From Alphaproteobacteria bacterium (GTDB lineage: Bacteria; Pseudomonadota; Alphaproteobacteria; Puniceispirillales; Puniceispirillaceae), in contig JAACDT010000046.1 in the NCBI GenBank assembly GCA_009936885.1, forward strand, positions 1 to 7,326: a DNA stretch of 7,326 bases. Reading direction: 5' to 3'. The position numbers were made by a program, and so were the translations under genes. Shown in pieces: positions 5,791 through 7,326 of this stretch (within the stretch, counting starts at the first letter, position 1; each line of letters starts with the position of its first letter). The notes below the pieces were generated by a model, which was not told where the DNA came from, searched no databases, and saw only the letters and a list, made by a program, of their open reading frames with translations.

Positions 5791-7326
5791 TTAATGCTCC
5801 AGAAAACTTCTTAATTTTCTAGAACGCGAAGGATGTTTAAGCTTCCTGAGCGCTTTCGCCTCAATCTGCCTAATTCTTTCTCTGGTAACAGAGAATTGTT
5901 GTCCAACCTCCTCTAGCGTGTGGTCTGTATTCATACCAATGCCGAAGCGCATGCGCAAGACACGTTCTTCTCGAGGGGTCAAACTTGCCAAAACTCTGGT
6001 AGTAGTCTCTCTCAAATTAGAATGGATGGCAGCTTCTAGCGGCTGGATAGCATTTTTATCTTCAATAAAATCGCCTAATTGGCTGTCATCTTCATCTCCA
6101 ATAGGCGTTTCAAGACTAATGGGCTCTTTAGCAATTTTCATTACTTTGCGAACCTTATCAAGAGGCATTGACAATTTCTCAGATAGCTCCTCTGGGGTAG
6201 GCTCTCTGCCTATCTCATGCAACATTTGGCGCGATGTACGCACAAGTTTGTTGATCGTCTCTATCATGTGAACTGGAATTCGAATAGTTCTTGCTTGGTC
6301 AGCAATAGACCTTGTTATGGCTTGTCTTATCCACCATGTAGCATAGGTTGAGAATTTGTAACCACGTCTATATTCAAATTTATCAACAGCCTTCATAAGG
6401 CCAATATTGCCTTCTTGAATGAGATCCAGAAACTGCAATCCACGGTTGGTATATTTTTTTGCAATCGAAATCACTAGCCTGAGGTTGGCTTCAACCATTT
6501 CTTTTTTCGCGCGTGCTGCCTCTCTCTGACCACGTTTAATGGTCAAAAACACCTCTTTAAATTCTGGAATTGATAACCCTACATCTTCTACTAATATAGA
6601 TATCTTATCTTTAATTTCTGAGACATTATCCCAATGCAAATCCTTTAGTTTCTGCCAGGCTTTTGTCTTATATTTAGGGTGAGGCCAAATTTCATCTAAT
6701 TCATGCCCTGACCACGCTTCCAGAAACTGTGCTCTGGAGATACCACTGCCTGTAGCAACAGACATGAACTGACCTTCTAATGAGGTGAGATGCTTACTAA
6801 GCTCTGATAGCTGCGAGGACAATGCCTCAAGCCTACTCGCATTAAGATATATGTTTTGCATTTGCTCTGCCAGCAATATGCGTTTTGATTGCAATTTCTG
6901 AAATTCATCTTCGCTAAGTTCTTCGCCTGCAAGTTGTCTCTCTTGAAGGGATTCATAAATTTTAAACGTACCTGCAATTTCATTCAAAGTTGCCATAACA
7001 TCGTCAAAAACAGCCTCTTCCATTGCTGCCAGCGATAATGTTAGATCATCCCCATCATCTCCATCATCAGAATCCGAACGCTCTTCAGAACCTTCCTCGT
7101 CAGAGGATAATTCGTCTGTTTCATCCTCCTCCTCCTCTTCTTCATCTTCTTCATCTTCTTCTTCAGAAAGATCGTTAGCGACAGCGATATTATGCGCAGG
7201 CACGGCAGAAATCACCGACATATCTTGAATTGGGGTGCCATTCAGCTTTGTGTAAGTAGTATCAAGATCAATAATATCTCTTAGCGGCACGCCGCCTTCT
7301 GTGATTTGCTGTTGCCATTGCAGAAG
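5791..7326 (-). CDS. rpoD: RpoD, primary sigma factor (5'-truncated by the window edge)
   Basis: RpoD directs RNA polymerase to housekeeping promoters. The frame stays open to the window end, with 12 more codons before the GTG at 7288-7290, so that GTG is not the start. The visible 511 residues lack regions 1.1 and 1.2. Counting from that GTG, residues 43-83 are a highly acidic spacer (almost all E, D and S), about 85-240 are the non-conserved helical insert of group 1 sigmas, and about 250-330 are regions 2.1-2.4. The region 2 block has core-binding [20 protein letters not shown] and the -10 reading segment [20 protein letters not shown]. Region 3 follows, with the finger near [20 protein letters not shown]. 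Residues about 438-499 are region 4, with the -35 helix-turn-helix [20 protein letters not shown]. Conservation with E. coli sigma-70 in regions 2 and 4 is very high. The gene is convergent to the flagellar strand. Confidence 0.98.
   Translation of the reverse strand, partial: LLQWQQQITEGGVPLRDIIDLDTTYTKLNGTPIQDMSVISAVPAHNIAVANDLSEEEDEEDEEEEEEDETDELSSDEEGSEERSDSDDGDDGDDLTLSLAAMEEAVFDDVMATLNEIAGTFKIYESLQERQLAGEELSEDEFQKLQSKRILLAEQMQNIYLNASRLEALSSQLSELSKHLTSLEGQFMSVATGSGISRAQFLEAWSGHELDEIWPHPKYKTKAWQKLKDLHWDNVSEIKDKISILVEDVGLSIPEFKEVFLTIKRGQREAARAKKEMVEANLRLVISIAKKYTNRGLQFLDLIQEGNIGLMKAVDKFEYRRGYKFSTYATWWIRQAITRSIADQARTIRIPVHMIETINKLVRTSRQMLHEIGREPTPEELSEKLSMPLDKVRKVMKIAKEPISLETPIGDEDDSQLGDFIEDKNAIQPLEAAIHSNLRETTTRVLASLTPREERVLRMRFGIGMNTDHTLEEVGQQFSVTRERIRQIEAKALRKLKHPSRSRKLRSFLEH
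7121..7164. repeat. Degenerate TCC/TCT trinucleotide tract in rpoD
   Basis: The + strand is a nearly pure pyrimidine run of TCC and TCT triplets broken by three A bases. On the coding strand it reads as GAA/GAG/GAT codons for the RpoD acidic spacer. The tract keeps frame because its unit is a triplet. Similar acidic runs are normal in this part of proteobacterial RpoD, so the repeat is probably a by-product of composition. It could still expand or contract by slippage without breaking the gene. Confidence 0.6.

Noticed and set aside
5918..6271. 117-codon open frame on the plus strand opposite rpoD
   Set aside because: It lies antisense to the conserved regions 2.4 to 4.2 of RpoD. The openness is explained by the conserved codons on the other strand.

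Overview
The window looks like chromosomal DNA from an AT-rich alphaproteobacterium. The evidence is the type of primary sigma factor (an acidic insert, then near-invariant regions 2 to 4 ending in a [14 protein letters not shown] tail), the acidic, proline-containing FlhB tail, and a tRNA with the GGGCCTG/GGGCCC acceptor ends typical of tRNA-Ile in that class. This placement is inference from protein flavour, and I cannot name a genus. I see no insertion sequence, phage gene, CRISPR array or other mobile element.

Region 1 (2-3525, + strand) is a compact flagellar export-gate operon: the 3' part of fliO, then fliP, fliQ, fliR and flhB. Junctions run from an 8-nt overlap to a 6-nt gap. FliO helps assemble the gate, FliP/FliQ/FliR form the export channel, and FlhB is the self-cleaving substrate-specificity switch. 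The motifs I checked (FliP methionine triplet, FlhB NPTH) are intact, so the gate appears functional.

Region 2 (3574-5658, + strand) holds four genes that I cannot assign to a characterised function. In order they are a 72-aa two-helix membrane protein, an 82-aa four-cysteine protein, a protein with one membrane anchor and a long coiled coil, and a PDZ-like protein with a C-terminal membrane hairpin. The first three are chained by stop/start overlap or near-contact, and the fourth follows after a 38-nt gap. All share the strand of the flagellar genes, so they may be an extension of the flagellar operon or a separate membrane module. This is the least explained part of the window.

Region 3 (5701-7326, - strand) is convergent to the rest: the 3' three-quarters or so of rpoD, followed 13 nt after its stop by a CAT-anticodon tRNA that I read as tRNA-Ile2, the TilS-dependent decoder of AUA. 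A perfect 9-bp inverted repeat brackets the tRNA and would add an extra stem to the precursor. The 42-nt gap between the convergent units has no convincing terminator.

No stretch longer than 50 nt lacks a gene.
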